The notes beneath the pieces were generated by a model. The model had not been told where the DNA came from, did not search any database, and saw only the letters and a list, made by a program, of their open reading frames with translations. Positions 5,082-13,279 of a stretch of 13,279 bases of DNA are shown here, in pieces (position 1 is the stretch's first letter; the number at the start of each line of letters is the position of its first letter). A program made the translations under genes and the position numbers. The stretch comes from CAZUVQ01 sp964623915 (lineage in GTDB: Bacteria; Bacillota; Clostridia; UMGS1883; UMGS1540), in assembly GCA_964623915.1 (NCBI GenBank), contig CAZUVQ010000050.1:1-13279 (forward strand), in the 5' to 3' direction.

Positions 5082-6071
5082 ATGGCAAAAATGTATTATG
5101 AAAAGGATTGTAACTTAGAATTATTGAAAGGTAAAACGGTAGCAGTAATAGGGTATGGCAGCCAAGGGCATGCGCACGCACAAAACCTGCGTGACAGTGG
5201 AGTAGGTGTTGTAATTGGTCTTTACAGCGGCTCTAAATCAGCAAAAGTGGCAAAAGAAGACGGATTTGAGGTTTATAACACAGCAGATGCCGTAAAGAAA
5301 GCTGACCTTGTTATGATATTAGTTAATGACGAGAAGCAGGCAGCTATTTATAAAACTGAAATTGAACCGAATTTAAGAGAGGGCATGACGCTTGCATTTG
5401 CCCATGGCTTCAATATTCATTATGGACTCATTGTTGCACCAAAAGGTGTTAACGTAATTATGATTGCGCCCAAAGGACCCGGCCACACTGTCAGAAGCCA
5501 GTACAAAATAGGGCAGGGCGTTCCATGCTTAATAGCAGTTGAAAAGGATGAAACAGGTAATGCAAATGACGTTGCACTGTCATATGCACTCGGTATAGGC
5601 GGAGCAAGAGCAGGTGTTTTGGAAACTTCTTTCAGGGAAGAAACAGAAACAGACCTTTTTGGGGAACAGGCAGTTTTGTGCGGCGGTGTTACAGCACTGA
5701 TGAAGGCAGGTTTTGAGACCTTGATTGAGGCAGGCTATCAGCCGGAAAGTGCATACTTTGAATGTATACATGAAATGAAGCTTATTGTTGACCTGATTTT
5801 CAGTAAGGGTATTTCCTTTATGAGATATTCAATTTCCGATACTGCTGAATACGGCGATTACAAGATAGGGCAACGTATCATAACAGATGAAACAAAGGCT
5901 GAAATGAAGAAGGTTTTAGAGGAAATCCAGACAGGCAAATTTGCCCGCGATTGGATTTTGGAGAATCAGGCAAGCCGTCCTTACTTTAACTCAACAAGAA
6001 GGCTTGAAGGGGAGCATCAGGTTGAAAAGGTTGGCAAGGAGTTAAGAGAAAAGATGAACTGGGGCAATTAA
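5082..6071 (+). CDS. ilvC: Ketol-acid reductoisomerase (class I)
   Basis: The product is 329 aa, the short class I form. It isomerises and reduces acetolactate and acetohydroxybutyrate to the 2,3-dihydroxy acids with NAD(P)H and Mg2+. Seen: Rossmann motif GYGSQGHAHAQ from residue 24, the cofactor-specificity loop LYSGSKSAKVAKEDG, and Mg-binding acids Asp191 and Glu195 in DLFGEQAVLCGG and Glu227 and Glu231 in FECIHEMKLIVDLI. The substrate-binding block MRYSISDTAEYGDY follows. AAGGAG at 5066-5071 supports ATG 5082; an ATG at 5074 is followed directly by TAA. Ser residues in the specificity loop suggest NADPH use, but this cannot be settled by eye. The gap from ilvN contains short AAATAAT repeats. 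Confidence 0.97.
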   Translation: MAKMYYEKDCNLELLKGKTVAVIGYGSQGHAHAQNLRDSGVGVVIGLYSGSKSAKVAKEDGFEVYNTADAVKKADLVMILVNDEKQAAIYKTEIEPNLREGMTLAFAHGFNIHYGLIVAPKGVNVIMIAPKGPGHTVRSQYKIGQGVPCLIAVEKDETGNANDVALSYALGIGGARAGVLETSFREETETDLFGEQAVLCGGVTALMKAGFETLIEAGYQPESAYFECIHEMKLIVDLIFSKGISFMRYSISDTAEYGDYKIGQRIITDETKAEMKKVLEEIQTGKFARDWILENQASRPYFNSTRRLEGEHQVEKVGKELREKMNWGN

Positions 6072-6091
6072 TTGAGAACGGAGTAAAGCTT

Positions 6092-7753
6092 ATGTTGAGC
6101 GATAAAATCAAAAAAGGGGCGGAAAGAGCACCTCAAAGGTCTTTGCTAAAGGCCATAGGATATACAAACGAGCAGATTAAAAGGCCGCAGATAGGCATAG
6201 TTAATTCCTTTAATGAAATAGTGCCCGGGCATGTACATCTTGGTAATATTGCAAGAGCTGTGAAAGACGGAGTTCTCATGGCAGGCGGAAATCCTGTAGA
6301 ATTTAATGTAATAGGTGTTTGCGATGGTATAGCAATGGGGCATGAGGGCATGAAATATTCCCTTGCTTCAAGGGAAATAATTGCAGACAGTATTGAATGT
6401 ATGGTAAAGGCACATTGTTTTGACGGGCTTGTTTTTATTCCAAACTGTGACAAAATTGTTCCCGGCATGCTTATGGCGGCGGCAAGAATAAACATACCCT
6501 CAATATTTGTATCGGGAGGCCCCATGCTCTCCACATATTCGGGTGATAACAAGCCGATGGACTTAAACAGCGTTTTTGAAGCCGTTGGGGCTTATAAAAA
6601 CAATTCAATCGGGGAGGAAGAGCTTGAATATTATGAAGACAATGCCTGCCCCGGATGTGGCTCATGCTCAGGGATGTTCACGGCAAATTCCATGAACTGC
6701 CTATGTGAGGCACTTGGTTTGGCACTTGACGGAAATGGTACGATTCCTGCCGTATTTGCGGGGAGAATAAGGCTTGCAAAATCAGCCGGAATAAGAGCGG
6801 TGGAGCTTGTCGGTGAAAATCTATGCCCCGACCAGATAATGACGGATAAGGCATTTATAAATGCGCTTACCGTTGATATGGCTTTGGGCTGTTCAAGCAA
6901 TTCTCTTTTGCATCTTACTGCAATAGCGGCGGAAGCCGGTATAAAGCTTGACCTTAAAGAAGTAAACAAAATCAGTGAGAAAACGCCGAACTTGTGCCGC
7001 CTTGCGCCGGCCGGAAGCCACCATATGCAGGATTTGTATGAGGCAGGTGGTGTATATGCAGTTATGCATGAGCTTTGTGAAAACAATATGCTCTGTGAGT
7101 CGCAAATTACCGTAACGGGCAGAACTGTTGGGGAAAATGTTAAAAATTCAAAAAATCTTAACAATAATGTTATAAGAAGCATTGACAACCCATATTCAAA
7201 AACAGGCGGATTGGCTGTTTTGTTCGGTTCATTAGCACCTGACGGTGCCGTTGTGAAAAGAAGCGCTGTTGACCCGAATATGCAGACGCATAAAGGCGCT
7301 GCAAGGGTATTTGACAGCGAGGAGGAAGCAATAAAAGCCATCTATGACAAAAAAATAGTAAGTGGTGATGTTATTGTAATTCGCTATGAAGGCCCGGCAG
7401 GGGGACCCGGTATGAGAGAAATGCTTTCACCAACATCGGCAATTGCCGGAATGGGGCTTGACAAGGAGGTTGCGCTAATTACTGACGGGCGGTTTTCCGG
7501 TGCAACAAGGGGTGCCTCAATAGGCCATGTTTCACCTGAAGCAGTTTGCGGCGGAACTATTGCCTATGTTAAAGACGGTGATATAATAAAAATTGACATA
7601 CCGAATTATAAAATAGAGCTTGAAGTATCAGAAGAAGAGCTTAAAGAACGTAAAAAAACAATGAAGATTAAAAAGAAAACAGATGTTAAAGGTTATTTGG
7701 CCCGTTATGCTAAAAATGTATCATCAGCTGATTGTGGAGCTATTATTAGATAG
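6092..7753 (+). CDS. ilvD: Dihydroxy-acid dehydratase, [4Fe-4S]-type
   Basis: The product is 553 aa. It dehydrates dihydroxyisovalerate and dihydroxymethylvalerate to the 2-oxo acids. Seen: Cys119 in PNCDKIVPGMLMA and Cys186/189/192 in NACPGCGSCSGMFTANSMNC, the cluster-ligand blocks of the IlvD/Edd family. At the place where [2Fe-2S] members carry their first cysteine (TPCN-like), this protein has Gly46 in VPGHVHL, as E. coli IlvD does. This points to the oxygen-labile [4Fe-4S] form. The C-terminal GRFSGATRGASIGHVSPEA block with its Ser is intact. ATG 6092 has CGGAG 8 nt upstream (6079-6083). It lies 20 bp after ilvC and 29 bp before leuA. Confidence 0.96.
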   Translation: MLSDKIKKGAERAPQRSLLKAIGYTNEQIKRPQIGIVNSFNEIVPGHVHLGNIARAVKDGVLMAGGNPVEFNVIGVCDGIAMGHEGMKYSLASREIIADSIECMVKAHCFDGLVFIPNCDKIVPGMLMAAARINIPSIFVSGGPMLSTYSGDNKPMDLNSVFEAVGAYKNNSIGEEELEYYEDNACPGCGSCSGMFTANSMNCLCEALGLALDGNGTIPAVFAGRIRLAKSAGIRAVELVGENLCPDQIMTDKAFINALTVDMALGCSSNSLLHLTAIAAEAGIKLDLKEVNKISEKTPNLCRLAPAGSHHMQDLYEAGGVYAVMHELCENNMLCESQITVTGRTVGENVKNSKNLNNNVIRSIDNPYSKTGGLAVLFGSLAPDGAVVKRSAVDPNMQTHKGAARVFDSEEEAIKAIYDKKIVSGDVIVIRYEGPAGGPGMREMLSPTSAIAGMGLDKEVALITDGRFSGATRGASIGHVSPEAVCGGTIAYVKDGDIIKIDIPNYKIELEVSEEELKERKKTMKIKKKTDVKGYLARYAKNVSSADCGAIIR

Positions 7754-7782
7754 TCACAAATCGCAGGAAAGGAGGTAATAAA

Positions 7783-9288
7783 ATGCACAATATAAAGATT
7801 TTTGATACAACGCTCAGAGACGGCGAACAGTCGCCGGGCTGTAGTATGAATTTAGATGAAAAAATAGAGGTGGCAAAAGCCCTTGAAAAGATGAAGGTTG
7901 ATGTTATTGAGGCCGGTTTTGCCATTTCATCATCCGGTGACTTTGAGTCGGTAAAAAAAGTATCGAAAATTATTAAGGATTGTACGGTTGCATCCCTTGC
8001 CCGTGCTAACGAAAAGGATATAGATGCAGCTTATGAGGCAGTAAAGGGAGCGGTTTCACCGAGAATTCACGTTTTTATTGCCACGTCACCCGTGCATATG
8101 CAATACAAATTAAAAATGACAGAAGAAGAAGTTCTTGAAAAGGTAGCCTCAATGGTAAGTTATGCCTCAAAGTATTGCTCTGACATAGAGTTTTCGGCTG
8201 AAGATGCCATGCGAAGTGACCCTGAATTTCTTGTAAAAGTATCAGAGACTGCAATTTTAAACGGCGCAAGTGTAATTAATATACCCGATACAGTGGGTTA
8301 CACAACACCCGATGAGATGCAGGCGATGATTGAGTATCTCATAAAAAACGTTGAAAATTCTGAAAAAGCTATGTTTTCCGTACACTGTCATAACGACTTG
8401 GGAATGGCTGTTGCAAATTCACTGGCAGGGGTCAGGGGTGGTGCTATGCAAATAGAGTGTACAGTGAACGGGCTTGGTGAGAGGGCAGGGAACACATCCT
8501 TAGAGGAAGTTGTAATGGCTATGCACACACGCCCCGATTTATACAAAAATATGCCACGAATTGATACAACACAGATTTATCGTACAAGTAAGACAGTTTA
8601 CAATATCATAGGGCAAAGCGTACCCTTAAACAAACCGATTGTGGGTAAAAATGCATTCGCACATGAGGCGGGTATTCATCAGCACGGTGTGCTTGCAAAT
8701 AAAAGCACTTATGAGATATTAACGCCTGAATCTGTTGGGATTGTAAAAAATCAAATCGTTCTTGGAAAGCATTCGGGAAAGCATGCATTTGAAAAGCACT
8801 TATCAGAGCTTGGATATGAACTGACTGCCGAACAAATCGAAAAGTATTTTAAAAAGTTCAAGGATTTGTGTGATAAAAAGAAAACCGTAACAGACAAGGA
8901 TATTGAAGCCTTGCTCAGCCACAGGGAAGTAAACACAGAAGGCTATACCCTCAGCCGCTATGATGTTCATGCAGGCAACAATAACACCGCAACGAGCATT
9001 GTAAGCCTTGCGCTTAAAGGTGAGGTATTTGAGGATGTTTCTATGGGGGATGGACCGATTGATGCACTATTTAACGCAATTGATAAAATAATTAAGCCCG
9101 TAGAGCATACTTTTGATACTTATACCATAAATTCTGTTTCAGAGGGTAAGGATACTTTGGGAGAGGTTGTTGTAAAACTCAAAGCCAAAGGAAAAAATTA
9201 TAGCGGAAGGGGCTTGTCTACTGATATTCTTGAGGCGAGTATTTTAGCTTACTTAAATGCAATGAATAAGCTGCAAAATGAACAGTAG
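7783..9288 (+). CDS. leuA: 2-Isopropylmalate synthase
   Basis: The product is 501 aa. It catalyses the first committed step to leucine: acetyl-CoA plus 2-oxoisovalerate to 2-isopropylmalate. Seen: the DRE-TIM signature DTTLRDGEQSPGCSMN from residue 8, the metal-binding HCH (His201, His203) in SVHCHNDLGMAVANS, and NGLGERAGNTSLEEVVMA. After the linker, a C-terminal regulatory domain (about 370-495, including GDGPIDALFNAIDKI) is present, which in the family binds leucine for feedback inhibition. AAAGGAGGT at 7768-7775 is a near-perfect ribosome site 7 nt before ATG 7783, the strongest inside the operon. The next gene, cimA, starts 16 bp after its stop. Confidence 0.95.
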   Translation: MHNIKIFDTTLRDGEQSPGCSMNLDEKIEVAKALEKMKVDVIEAGFAISSSGDFESVKKVSKIIKDCTVASLARANEKDIDAAYEAVKGAVSPRIHVFIATSPVHMQYKLKMTEEEVLEKVASMVSYASKYCSDIEFSAEDAMRSDPEFLVKVSETAILNGASVINIPDTVGYTTPDEMQAMIEYLIKNVENSEKAMFSVHCHNDLGMAVANSLAGVRGGAMQIECTVNGLGERAGNTSLEEVVMAMHTRPDLYKNMPRIDTTQIYRTSKTVYNIIGQSVPLNKPIVGKNAFAHEAGIHQHGVLANKSTYEILTPESVGIVKNQIVLGKHSGKHAFEKHLSELGYELTAEQIEKYFKKFKDLCDKKKTVTDKDIEALLSHREVNTEGYTLSRYDVHAGNNNTATSIVSLALKGEVFEDVSMGDGPIDALFNAIDKIIKPVEHTFDTYTINSVSEGKDTLGEVVVKLKAKGKNYSGRGLSTDILEASILAYLNAMNKLQNEQ

Positions 9289-9304
9289 AAATGGGGTAAA
9301 AACT

Positions 9305-10858
9305 ATGAGGTTTGAAATATTGGATTCCACCCTGCGTGACGGCAGCCAAGGGGAGGGAATTTCCTTTTCGGTTCAGGATAAAATCAATATTGTAAAAGCA
9401 CTTGATGAATTCGGGGTTATATATATTGAGGCGGGTAACCCTGTATCAAATCCGAAGGAATCACTGTTTTTTGAAAAGCTTAAGAAAGTTAAGCTAAAAA
9501 ATGCCAAGGTGTGCGCATTCGGAAGCACTGTCAGAAAAGGGAGTGACGTTGCAGAGGATAAGGGTATAAAAAGCCTACTGGATACCGAAACACAAGCAGT
9601 GTCTATTTTCGGCAAAGCCTGGGATATGCATGTAACAGAAATTCTGAATATAAGTCTTGAAGATAATCTTGAAATAGTATTCAATACAATAAACTATTTA
9701 GTGGGTGTCGGAAAAGAAGTTATTTTTGATGCAGAACACTTTTTTGATGGGTACAAGGCTAACAGTGCATATGCAATGGAGGTTTTGTCCGTAGCCGCAA
9801 AAGCAGGCGCTCACTGCCTTTGCCTTTGCGATACAAACGGAGGTACACTAACGGGGGACATAGAAAAAATAACCACTGAAGTTACAAAAAGGTTTAACAT
9901 AAAGGTTGCGATTCACTGTCATGACGACAGTGGGCTTGCTGTTGCAAACTCAATTGCTGCAGTATTAGCGGGAGCAACCTCGGTGCAGGGAACATTTATA
10001 GGCTTTGGTGAGAGATGCGGCAATGCAGATTTAAGCACGGTTATTCCTAATCTTATGTTAAAATGCGGGTTTGATTGTGACGTGAAGCTTGAAAGACTTA
10101 AGCATACGGCGCAAAGAATTGCCGAGATTTCAAACACAAGGATTCGAAGTAATGCGCCGTATGTGGGCAAAAGTGCCTTTTCCCATAAAGGTGGTATGCA
10201 TATTGACGGAGTGCAAAAGCTTAGCTCATCTTTTGAGCATATTAATCCGGAGCTTGTTGGTAATGAACGCAAGTTTTTATTAAGTGAAGTATCCGGCAGA
10301 GGAACGGTACTGCCAAAAATACAAGCTTTTGCACCTGAAATCACAAAAAACTCTCCTGAAACTAAATTGATAACAGAAGAATTAAAAAAACAGGAACTTT
10401 TAGGATATCAATATGAAGGTGCAGGTGCAAGCTTTGAATTGCTTATAAAAAAACACTTGGGACAGTGGAAGCCGCACTTTAACGTAATAATGTATAAGGT
10501 AACTGATGATTTTCCTGCACCTGACGGCGAACAACAGTCAAATGCCATGGTTAAAATTGAGGTTGACGGCATGACTGAGCTTATGTGTGATGCAGGAAAC
10601 GGTCCAGTAAACGCACTTGACAAGGCACTTAGAAAGGCACTTGAGGTATTTTACCCGGGGATCAAGAAGATGCATTTGATTGACTATAAGGTCAGAATTA
10701 TTGATTCGCGCAGTACGGATGCGAAAACAAGAGTATTGATAGAATCATCTGACGAGGACGAAACTTTTACAACCTTAGGAGTATCAAATGATATTATTGA
10801 GGCGAGTTTTATTGCACTTGTGGACTCGCTTGAATACAAATTGTCAAAAGGTGAGTAG
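9305..10858 (+). CDS. cimA: (R)-citramalate synthase, CimA family
   Basis: The product is 517 aa. CimA joins acetyl-CoA and pyruvate to (R)-citramalate, the first step of the threonine-independent route to 2-oxobutyrate and isoleucine. It is a paralogue of leuA with a distinct signature, DSTLRDGSQGEGISFSVQDK from residue 7, shared with long CimA proteins. It has metal-binding HCH (His204, His206) in IHCHDDSGLAVANS and GFGERCGNADLSTVIPN. A C-terminal domain of the LeuA regulatory type (GNGPVNALDKALRKAL) follows. ATG 9305 is preferred because TGGGGT lies 8 nt upstream and homologues start here; an in-frame ATG at 9278 would overlap leuA. Its place beside leuCDB, which can process citramalate, supports the call. 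Other LeuA-like synthase activities cannot be excluded by sequence alone. Confidence 0.86.
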   Translation: MRFEILDSTLRDGSQGEGISFSVQDKINIVKALDEFGVIYIEAGNPVSNPKESLFFEKLKKVKLKNAKVCAFGSTVRKGSDVAEDKGIKSLLDTETQAVSIFGKAWDMHVTEILNISLEDNLEIVFNTINYLVGVGKEVIFDAEHFFDGYKANSAYAMEVLSVAAKAGAHCLCLCDTNGGTLTGDIEKITTEVTKRFNIKVAIHCHDDSGLAVANSIAAVLAGATSVQGTFIGFGERCGNADLSTVIPNLMLKCGFDCDVKLERLKHTAQRIAEISNTRIRSNAPYVGKSAFSHKGGMHIDGVQKLSSSFEHINPELVGNERKFLLSEVSGRGTVLPKIQAFAPEITKNSPETKLITEELKKQELLGYQYEGAGASFELLIKKHLGQWKPHFNVIMYKVTDDFPAPDGEQQSNAMVKIEVDGMTELMCDAGNGPVNALDKALRKALEVFYPGIKKMHLIDYKVRIIDSRSTDAKTRVLIESSDEDETFTTLGVSNDIIEASFIALVDSLEYKLSKGE

Positions 10859-10954
10859 AAGGTTTTGGTATTTCTTATTATTTTTACTATGCGTAAAAAG
10901 AATTACTTAATTGATTTTTAAGCCGATGCATAGCGGCAGAAACGGAGGTTATAT
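10859..10954 (+). other. 96-bp gap between cimA and leuC, the longest inside the operon
   Basis: The gap is AT-rich with no ORF and no convincing terminator. CTATGC (10887-10892) and GCATAG (10928-10933) form a loose inverted repeat. GCCG (10922-10925) and CGGC (10934-10937) form a short GC stem just before the leuC ribosome site. TTGATT at 10911 could be a -35, but no -10 stands at the right distance. A weak internal promoter for leuCDB is possible but not supported. Confidence 0.4.
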
Positions 10955-12229
10955 ATGGCTATGACGATGACTCAAAAGATTTTAGCATCACATGCCGGGC
11001 TTGACAGTGTTACGGCAGGACAGCTTATCTTGGCTGAAGTGGATATGGTATTGGGAAACGATATCACTTCTCCCGTTGCTATTGACGAATATAAAAAGCT
11101 TAATAAAAACAGTGTGTTTGATAATAAAAAGATTGCTCTTGTTATGGACCATTTTACACCTAACAAGGACATCAAGGCGGCAACGCAGTGTAAAATGTGC
11201 CGTGAATTTGCAGACAGTATGGAAATAGAACATTTCTATGATGTGGGTGAAATGGGTATAGAGCATGTGCTCTTGCCTGAAAAAGGGCTTGTAGTGAGCG
11301 GTGATGTAGTAATAGGTGCTGATTCCCATACCTGTACTTATGGTGCGTTAGGTGCTTTTTCTACCGGTGTAGGTTCTACTGATATGGCTTGCGGTATGGC
11401 AACAGGTAAGGCATGGTTTAAGGTTCCTTCCGCAATAAAGTTTGAACTTATTGGTAAATTGGGAAAACATGTTTCAGGCAAGGATGTTATTTTGCATATT
11501 ATAGGAAAAATCGGTGTTGACGGTGCGCTTTACAAGTCCATGGAGTTTTGCGGTGAGGGAATGCACACTATATCAGTAAGCGACAGGCTTTGCATGGCTA
11601 ATATGGCTATAGAAGCAGGCGCAAAAAACGGTATTTTTGAGGTTGATGACAAGACAATCGATTTCATAAAAAGAGCCGGGGGAAAAGAGCCAAAGGTTTT
11701 TGCGGCGGATAAGGATGCAAAGTACGATGAGGTATATGTAATTAATTTAGATAATATCAAGCCCACCGTTGCATTTCCACATCTCCCTGAGAATACACAT
11801 ACAATAGATGAAATTGACGAAGTGAAAATTGATCAGGTTGTAATAGGTTCATGCACAAACGGAAGGATTGAGGACCTTATTGTTGCCGCTGATATATTAA
11901 AGGGCAGAAAGGTACACAAAAATGTTAGAACAATTATTATACCTGCAACACAGAAGATATACTTAGAGGCAATGGAAATGGGGCTTCTTAAGACATTTAT
12001 CGAAGCAGGTGCAATTGTTTCCACTCCTACCTGCGGTCCTTGCCTTGGCGGTCATATGGGAATACTTGCAGAGGGAGAACGTGCCGTTGCCACAACAAAC
12101 CGAAATTTTGTGGGAAGAATGGGACACCCAAAATCGGAGGTGTATCTTGCAAGCCCTGCAGTTGCAGCCGCATCAGCAATAACAGGAAAAATAAGTGGAC
12201 CGGGGGAGGTAGAACAGAATGAAGTTTGA
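10955..12229 (+). CDS. leuC: 3-Isopropylmalate dehydratase, large subunit
   Basis: The product is 424 aa, the shorter LeuC form common in Clostridia and archaea, compared with about 466 aa in E. coli. With LeuD it isomerises 2- to 3-isopropylmalate and, in the citramalate route, citramalate to 3-methylmalate. Seen: aconitase-family cluster ligands Cys300 in VIGSCTNGRIED and Cys360 and Cys363 in PTCGPCLGGHMG, which hold a [4Fe-4S] cluster. DHFTPNKDIKA and GADSHTCTYGALGAFSTG are active-site blocks. GGAGG at 10944-10948 lies 6 nt before ATG 10955. It overlaps leuD by 11 bp, so the two subunits are probably translationally coupled. Confidence 0.96.
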   Translation: MAMTMTQKILASHAGLDSVTAGQLILAEVDMVLGNDITSPVAIDEYKKLNKNSVFDNKKIALVMDHFTPNKDIKAATQCKMCREFADSMEIEHFYDVGEMGIEHVLLPEKGLVVSGDVVIGADSHTCTYGALGAFSTGVGSTDMACGMATGKAWFKVPSAIKFELIGKLGKHVSGKDVILHIIGKIGVDGALYKSMEFCGEGMHTISVSDRLCMANMAIEAGAKNGIFEVDDKTIDFIKRAGGKEPKVFAADKDAKYDEVYVINLDNIKPTVAFPHLPENTHTIDEIDEVKIDQVVIGSCTNGRIEDLIVAADILKGRKVHKNVRTIIIPATQKIYLEAMEMGLLKTFIEAGAIVSTPTCGPCLGGHMGILAEGERAVATTNRNFVGRMGHPKSEVYLASPAVAAASAITGKISGPGEVEQNEV

Positions 12230-12713
12230 AGGAAAAGCAATTAAATATGGAAACAACGTTGATACAGATGTAATAATACCGGCAAGATACCTCAACACAA
12301 TTGATAAAAAAGAATTAGCATCACATTGTATGGAGGATATTGATGAAACCTTTGTAAAAAGGGTTAAAAAGGGAGATATCATGGTTGCCGGCAATAACTT
12401 CGGGTGTGGCTCATCTCGTGAGCATGCGCCAATAGCCATCAAGGAAAGCGGTATTTCTCTAATTATTGCAAAGAGCTTTGCAAGGATTTTTTACCGTAAT
12501 TCTATAAACATTGGTCTTCCGATTATCGAGTGCCCTGCCGCTGCAGATGCGATAGAAGAAGGGCATATACTGTCTGTTGACCTTAAAAATGGCGTTATAG
12601 ATAATAAAACAACAGGTGAAAGCTTCAATACTGAGTCATTTCCTAATTTTATTCAGGCTATAATAGAAGGTGGGGGACTTATAGAATCAATAAAATCAGG
12701 AAAAATAAAGTAA
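12219..12713 (+). CDS. leuD: 3-Isopropylmalate dehydratase, small subunit
   Basis: The product is 164 aa, the short bacterial/archaeal LeuD that pairs with the LeuC form found here. It supplies the swivelling domain that completes the active site. Seen: YGNNVDTDVIIPARYLNT near the N-terminus and the substrate-recognition block GNNFGCGSSREHAPIA at residues 58-73, followed by AKSFARIFYRNSINIGLP. ATG 12219 lies inside the end of leuC and is preceded by GGAGG at 12205-12209. The 11-bp overlap favours equal expression of both subunits. The stop is 11 bp before leuB. Confidence 0.96.
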   Translation: MKFEGKAIKYGNNVDTDVIIPARYLNTIDKKELASHCMEDIDETFVKRVKKGDIMVAGNNFGCGSSREHAPIAIKESGISLIIAKSFARIFYRNSINIGLPIIECPAAADAIEEGHILSVDLKNGVIDNKTTGESFNTESFPNFIQAIIEGGGLIESIKSGKIK

Positions 12714-12724
12714 GGGGGCAAACA

Positions 12725-13279
12725 ATGAAATATAATATTGCATTATTAAAAGGCGACGGAATAGGTCCTGAAATTGTAGATAGTGCTGTTGCCGTCCTTG
12801 AAAAAATAGGCGCAAAATACGGTCACCAATTTATTTGCACACCGTATCTTGCCGGGGGATGTGCTATTGATAAGATGGGAACTCCGCTGCCTGAGGATAC
12901 AGTAAAATGCTGCAGAGAAAGTGACAGCGTATTGTTGGGTGCTGTTGGAGGGCCAAAATGGGATGCGCTTCCGGGGGATACGCGACCCGAAAAGGCACTT
13001 CTTGGCATAAGGGCAGCTCTGGGGCTTTATACGAATATCCGCCCTGCAAAGCTTTATGACTCACTGCTTGCAGAATGTCCATTGCGTGAGGATATTGCAA
13101 AAAAAGGTGTTGACCTTGTAATTATAAGAGAACTTACAGGCGGAATTTATTTTGGTGAACGTGGCCGCAGAGTAGGAGAAATGGGGCAGGAGGCATATGA
13201 TACCGAAACGTACAGCGTTTTGGAAATTGAACGTATCGGAAGAGTTGCGTTTGAAACTGCACAAAAAAGAAGAAAGAAC
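12725..13279 (+). CDS. leuB: 3-Isopropylmalate dehydrogenase (3' truncated by window end)
   Basis: 185 codons are visible, about half of a typical ~355-aa LeuB, and the frame is open at the window edge. The enzyme oxidises and decarboxylates 3-isopropylmalate to 2-oxoisocaproate with NAD+, and can do the same to 3-methylmalate to give 2-oxobutyrate. Seen: N-terminal LLKGDGIGPEIVDSAV, VLLGAVGGPKWD, the substrate-binding arginine block GLYTNIRPAK and IIRELTGGIYFGERGR. AAGGGGG at 12712-12718 precedes ATG 12725 by 6 nt. It is the last visible gene of the operon. Whether it is intact, and whether more genes follow, cannot be seen. Confidence 0.95.
   Translation, partial: MKYNIALLKGDGIGPEIVDSAVAVLEKIGAKYGHQFICTPYLAGGCAIDKMGTPLPEDTVKCCRESDSVLLGAVGGPKWDALPGDTRPEKALLGIRAALGLYTNIRPAKLYDSLLAECPLREDIAKKGVDLVIIRELTGGIYFGERGRRVGEMGQEAYDTETYSVLEIERIGRVAFETAQKRRKN

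Noticed and set aside
9278..9304. ATG start of cimA overlapping leuA
   Set aside because: No ribosome site precedes it, and homologues begin at the second ATG, which has TGGGGT upstream.
3010..13264. Numerous 60-236-aa open frames antisense or out of frame within the ilv and leu genes, such as 6631-7341 on the minus strand
   Set aside because: They lie fully within strongly recognised enzymes, lack ribosome sites and known motifs, and have compositions expected of shadow frames.

Overview
The window looks like chromosome of an endospore-forming, low-to-moderate GC Clostridia-type Firmicute. The evidence is a complete spoIVA with a sigma-E-type promoter, strong GGAGG-type ribosome sites before nearly every gene, AT-rich spacers, and an IlvD of the oxygen-sensitive E. 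coli type that suits an anaerobe. Genus and species cannot be read from the sequence. No mobile element, CRISPR array, tRNA or rRNA was seen.

Layout. (1) 1-857 (+): the 3' end of a GH94-family glucan phosphorylase or cyclic beta-1,2-glucan synthase gene. (2) 903-939: a 17-bp bidirectional terminator between convergent genes. (3) 948-2420 (-): spoIVA, the mother-cell ATPase that builds the spore-coat basement layer, with its sigma-E promoter at 2450-2477. (4) 2527-2884 (+): a divergent sigma-A promoter and a leader of about 320 nt. The leader holds a 43-codon ORF packed with Ile, Val and Leu codons, a long hairpin over those codons, and a strong intrinsic terminator before ilvB. (5) 2885-13279 (+): a tightly packed operon ilvB-ilvN-ilvC-ilvD-leuA-cimA-leuC-leuD-leuB, with leuB running off the window end.

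How the genes work together. IlvBN, IlvC and IlvD make the 2-oxo acid precursors of valine and isoleucine. LeuA, LeuCD and LeuB extend 2-oxoisovalerate towards leucine. CimA, a probable citramalate synthase, would let LeuCD and LeuB also make 2-oxobutyrate from pyruvate and acetyl-CoA, so isoleucine could be made without threonine deaminase. The operon would then cover all three branched-chain pathways except the final transaminase.

Most interesting point. There is no T-box in front of ilvB, although the T-box is the usual control of such operons in Firmicutes. Instead the leader looks like a ribosome-mediated attenuator of the enterobacterial ilv/leu kind. Its peptide has 14 branched-chain residues in a 16-residue run, including three consecutive CTA codons that are rare in the downstream genes. 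Hand pairing gives a coherent switch: hairpin 2628-2644:2668-2685 versus antiterminator 2681-2696:2770-2781 versus terminator 2763-2774:2779-2790. The pairings are direct readings of the bases. The regulatory mechanism is inference.
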